Assembly (NCBI GenBank): GCA_041908165.1
Contig: JAYRFV010000078.1
Coordinates: forward strand, 1-26,414
Source: JACQZU01 sp041908165
Lineage (GTDB): Bacteria; Acidobacteriota; Holophagae; Holophagales; Holophagaceae
Direction: 5' to 3'
DNA: 26,414 nucleotides
Made by a program: the position numbers and the translations under genes. This document shows, one piece after another, positions 25,134 to 26,414 of this stretch (its first letter is position 1; every line of letters begins with the position of its first letter). Below the pieces are notes generated by a model. The model was given only the letters and a program-made list of their open reading frames with translations, made no database searches and was not told the origin of the DNA.

Positions 25134-25639
25134 CTTTGTTCCAAAATCGAAATCAACTCAAAAAATCGGGTTTTCACTCCAGATTCACTCCAAGACGGGG
25201 CGCGATGGAATGCGATGCAAAGCGAGGACTGACGGGCGTTCGCGATGATTTCGCTCGGCATGTTTTCCTCCCTCCCCCTCAAGATCGGTCCAAATTCACT
25301 GAAAATCCAGTGCTGGCCTAGCTTTTCTTGAATTTCATGCGTCTGGACAGTGACTCGGTATCGGTCCAAACCAACGGGGGGTTCGAATCCCTTCGTGATC
25401 CCTCGACGAGACGCAATGGCCACCGCCCTCCCGCAATCGGAGCGAAGCGCTGGCTGCCGTGAATGCGCCACCTCGCGCTGGAGCTTCAAGGCTGCGCTAG
25501 GATGCCAAGTCAACTGAGGAGCACGTGGAGCCGCGCCTGGTTTCCAGGAAGCACACCACGATTTTGACCGTAAGCTCCGGCGCTGAATTTCCGCCAGCGT
25601 TTTGCTCCTCCGCCCCTCGAAGAGCCTGCAAGGAGCCAG
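25134..25639. other. Non-coding, lower-GC stretch between the tRNA terminator and hipA
   Basis: About 500 bp whose composition is clearly lower in GC than the rest of the window. No open frame here has a plausible start, domain or codon bias. The longest frame (minus, 25097-25513) runs back through the terminator into the tRNA-Glu CCA end. Two features stand out: GGGGTTCGAATCCC at 25378-25391 repeats 14 nt of the tRNA-Glu T-arm (25076-25089), and ATCGGTCCAAA occurs twice (25284-25294 and 25360-25370). It may hold debris of an element integrated at the tRNA gene. Confidence 0.5.
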
Positions 25640-26414
25640 TCAGGACGATAGGCCTCCGCCATCCTCCTGGGCGTCCCGGATCTGCTCGACGGCCTGGATT
25701 GCCCGCTGACTAACGAGGCGGGCGAGGTCTTCGAGAACGTCCTGGTCCAGGTCGGGACTTGCCAGACTCTTCCTCGCCTGCGCTGCGGCCACTGGAAGTT
25801 TTTTGGCCATGGCGCTGATTCGTTTGTGATGGATGGAAAGGGTGAGCCCGGCAGTCTCGCAGAAGGTCTTCCAGGCTCGATGCCGCAAACGCCGGAACTC
25901 GCCCTGGCCTCCGATCTTCATGGCGAAGGTGTTGTCCAGATCCGGGTAGAAGGCCGTGGACATCAAATCGTAAAAGGGGGCAAGCCTGGGCCCGGCCGGC
26001 AGGTAGAGGATGGAGAAGTTCTTCCCGTGAGCATCGGCGTTGCCCACCAGGACGTTGAAGATGACCACATCCTGGAGGTGCTTGGCATCGGCGGCAGGCT
26101 GGACGGAGAAACTGCGCATTAGGTCGAAACATTGCGATAGGTTTGGGCCACCCTCGCTCTGGTATTTCATCAGCGAGGGGATGCCAAGGGCTTGGCAGAA
26201 GTCTTCCTGGTGCAAACGCTCGATGCGACCTTCAGCACCTCGGTGGCGGTCGTAGCGTTCCACTAGGAGGTAGGGCTGGGGATCCTGGCCTTCCATGCGG
26301 GCAACCCGTGCTTCGACTCGGGGAACTGGGAGCCCCAGTTCTCCGGCAAGACGCATGATGAACGCCTCGTTTTCCGTGCTGCCTAGCAGCTTTGGGATCG
26401 AGGGCTTGAGGATA
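25640..26414 (-). CDS. HipA-type serine/threonine kinase toxin (3' part, runs off the window)
   Basis: 257 C-terminal residues are visible; the N-terminus lies beyond the window end. HipA kinases phosphorylate translation components (GltX in E. coli) and induce dormancy, held in check by HipB, whose gene normally precedes hipA. Visible HipA features are ILKPS and ENEAFIMRLAGELGLPVP (as in the family ILKP and NE-x-x-x-x-x-LA-x-x-x-GI), LVERYDR, the catalytic loop NVLVGNADAHGKNFS with its Asp and Asn, and the metal-binding YDLMST (family YD). All catalytic residues seen are intact, so the toxin appears functional in this part. Codon use is less GC-biased than in the neighbouring housekeeping genes, in keeping with transfer. 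The HipB partner would lie outside the window. Confidence 0.9.
   Translation of the reverse strand, partial: ILKPSIPKLLGSTENEAFIMRLAGELGLPVPRVEARVARMEGQDPQPYLLVERYDRHRGAEGRIERLHQEDFCQALGIPSLMKYQSEGGPNLSQCFDLMRSFSVQPAADAKHLQDVVIFNVLVGNADAHGKNFSILYLPAGPRLAPFYDLMSTAFYPDLDNTFAMKIGGQGEFRRLRHRAWKTFCETAGLTLSIHHKRISAMAKKLPVAAAQARKSLASPDLDQDVLEDLARLVSQRAIQAVEQIRDAQEDGGGLSS

Noticed and set aside
24874..25248. A 124-codon plus-strand frame through both tRNAs
   Set aside because: It is simply an open frame across two tRNA genes and a terminator.
25097..25513. A 138-codon minus-strand frame between the tRNAs and hipA
   Set aside because: It ends inside the tRNA-Glu CCA, passes through the terminator and shows no recognisable domain or start signal.

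Overview
The window is about 26 kb of very GC-rich (roughly 70%) bacterial DNA, densely coding, mostly housekeeping, from a diderm bacterium: it encodes BamA, a Skp/OmpH chaperone, a TonB-like protein and a prepilin peptidase. The gene mix and protein style fit a Holophagae-type member of the Acidobacteriota (Geothrix-like). That placement is an inference from recall; no search was run.

Layout. 0.1-5.5 kb: an exported PAAR-domain protein (-), a VOC protein (+), a TPR metallopeptidase and a TPMT-like methyltransferase (-), methylmalonyl-CoA epimerase (+) and a prepilin peptidase (-). 5.5-12.9 kb, all +: an exported cyclophilin overlapping a PlsC-type acyltransferase; an ABC exporter cluster ordered ATPase-permease-ATPase-permease; an M16 peptidase; a SAM methyltransferase. 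12.95-16.1 kb, +: rlmN, purU, a GxxExxY protein and dut, separated by AT-richer inverted repeats of the 'AACGCAAAGGCGCAGAGG' type. 16.1-23.4 kb, all -: a TonB-like protein, a hemerythrin, skp, bamA and clpC. 23.5-25.1 kb, +: purA, divergent from clpC, then tRNA-Lys(UUU) and tRNA-Glu(UUC) with a strong terminator. After the terminator base composition drops, and a 3' part of a hipA-type kinase toxin gene runs off the end on the - strand.

How the genes fit together. bamA and skp are the outer-membrane protein assembly pair. The four ABC genes look like one or two ABC-2 type exporters. mce points to propionate/methylmalonyl-CoA metabolism. purA, purU and dut are nucleotide and one-carbon housekeeping.

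The most interesting signals are non-coding. (1) A roughly 70-bp two-hairpin element sits immediately after the stop codons of three unrelated genes, always in the same orientation, with compensatory base changes in its stems. (2) A GxxExxY gene is enclosed by a perfect 30-bp inverted repeat, and a related nested repeat cluster without that gene lies next door. (3) A TAGACT-type -10 box lies so close to several start codons that leaderless mRNAs are likely. No CRISPR array, rRNA or complete insertion sequence was seen.
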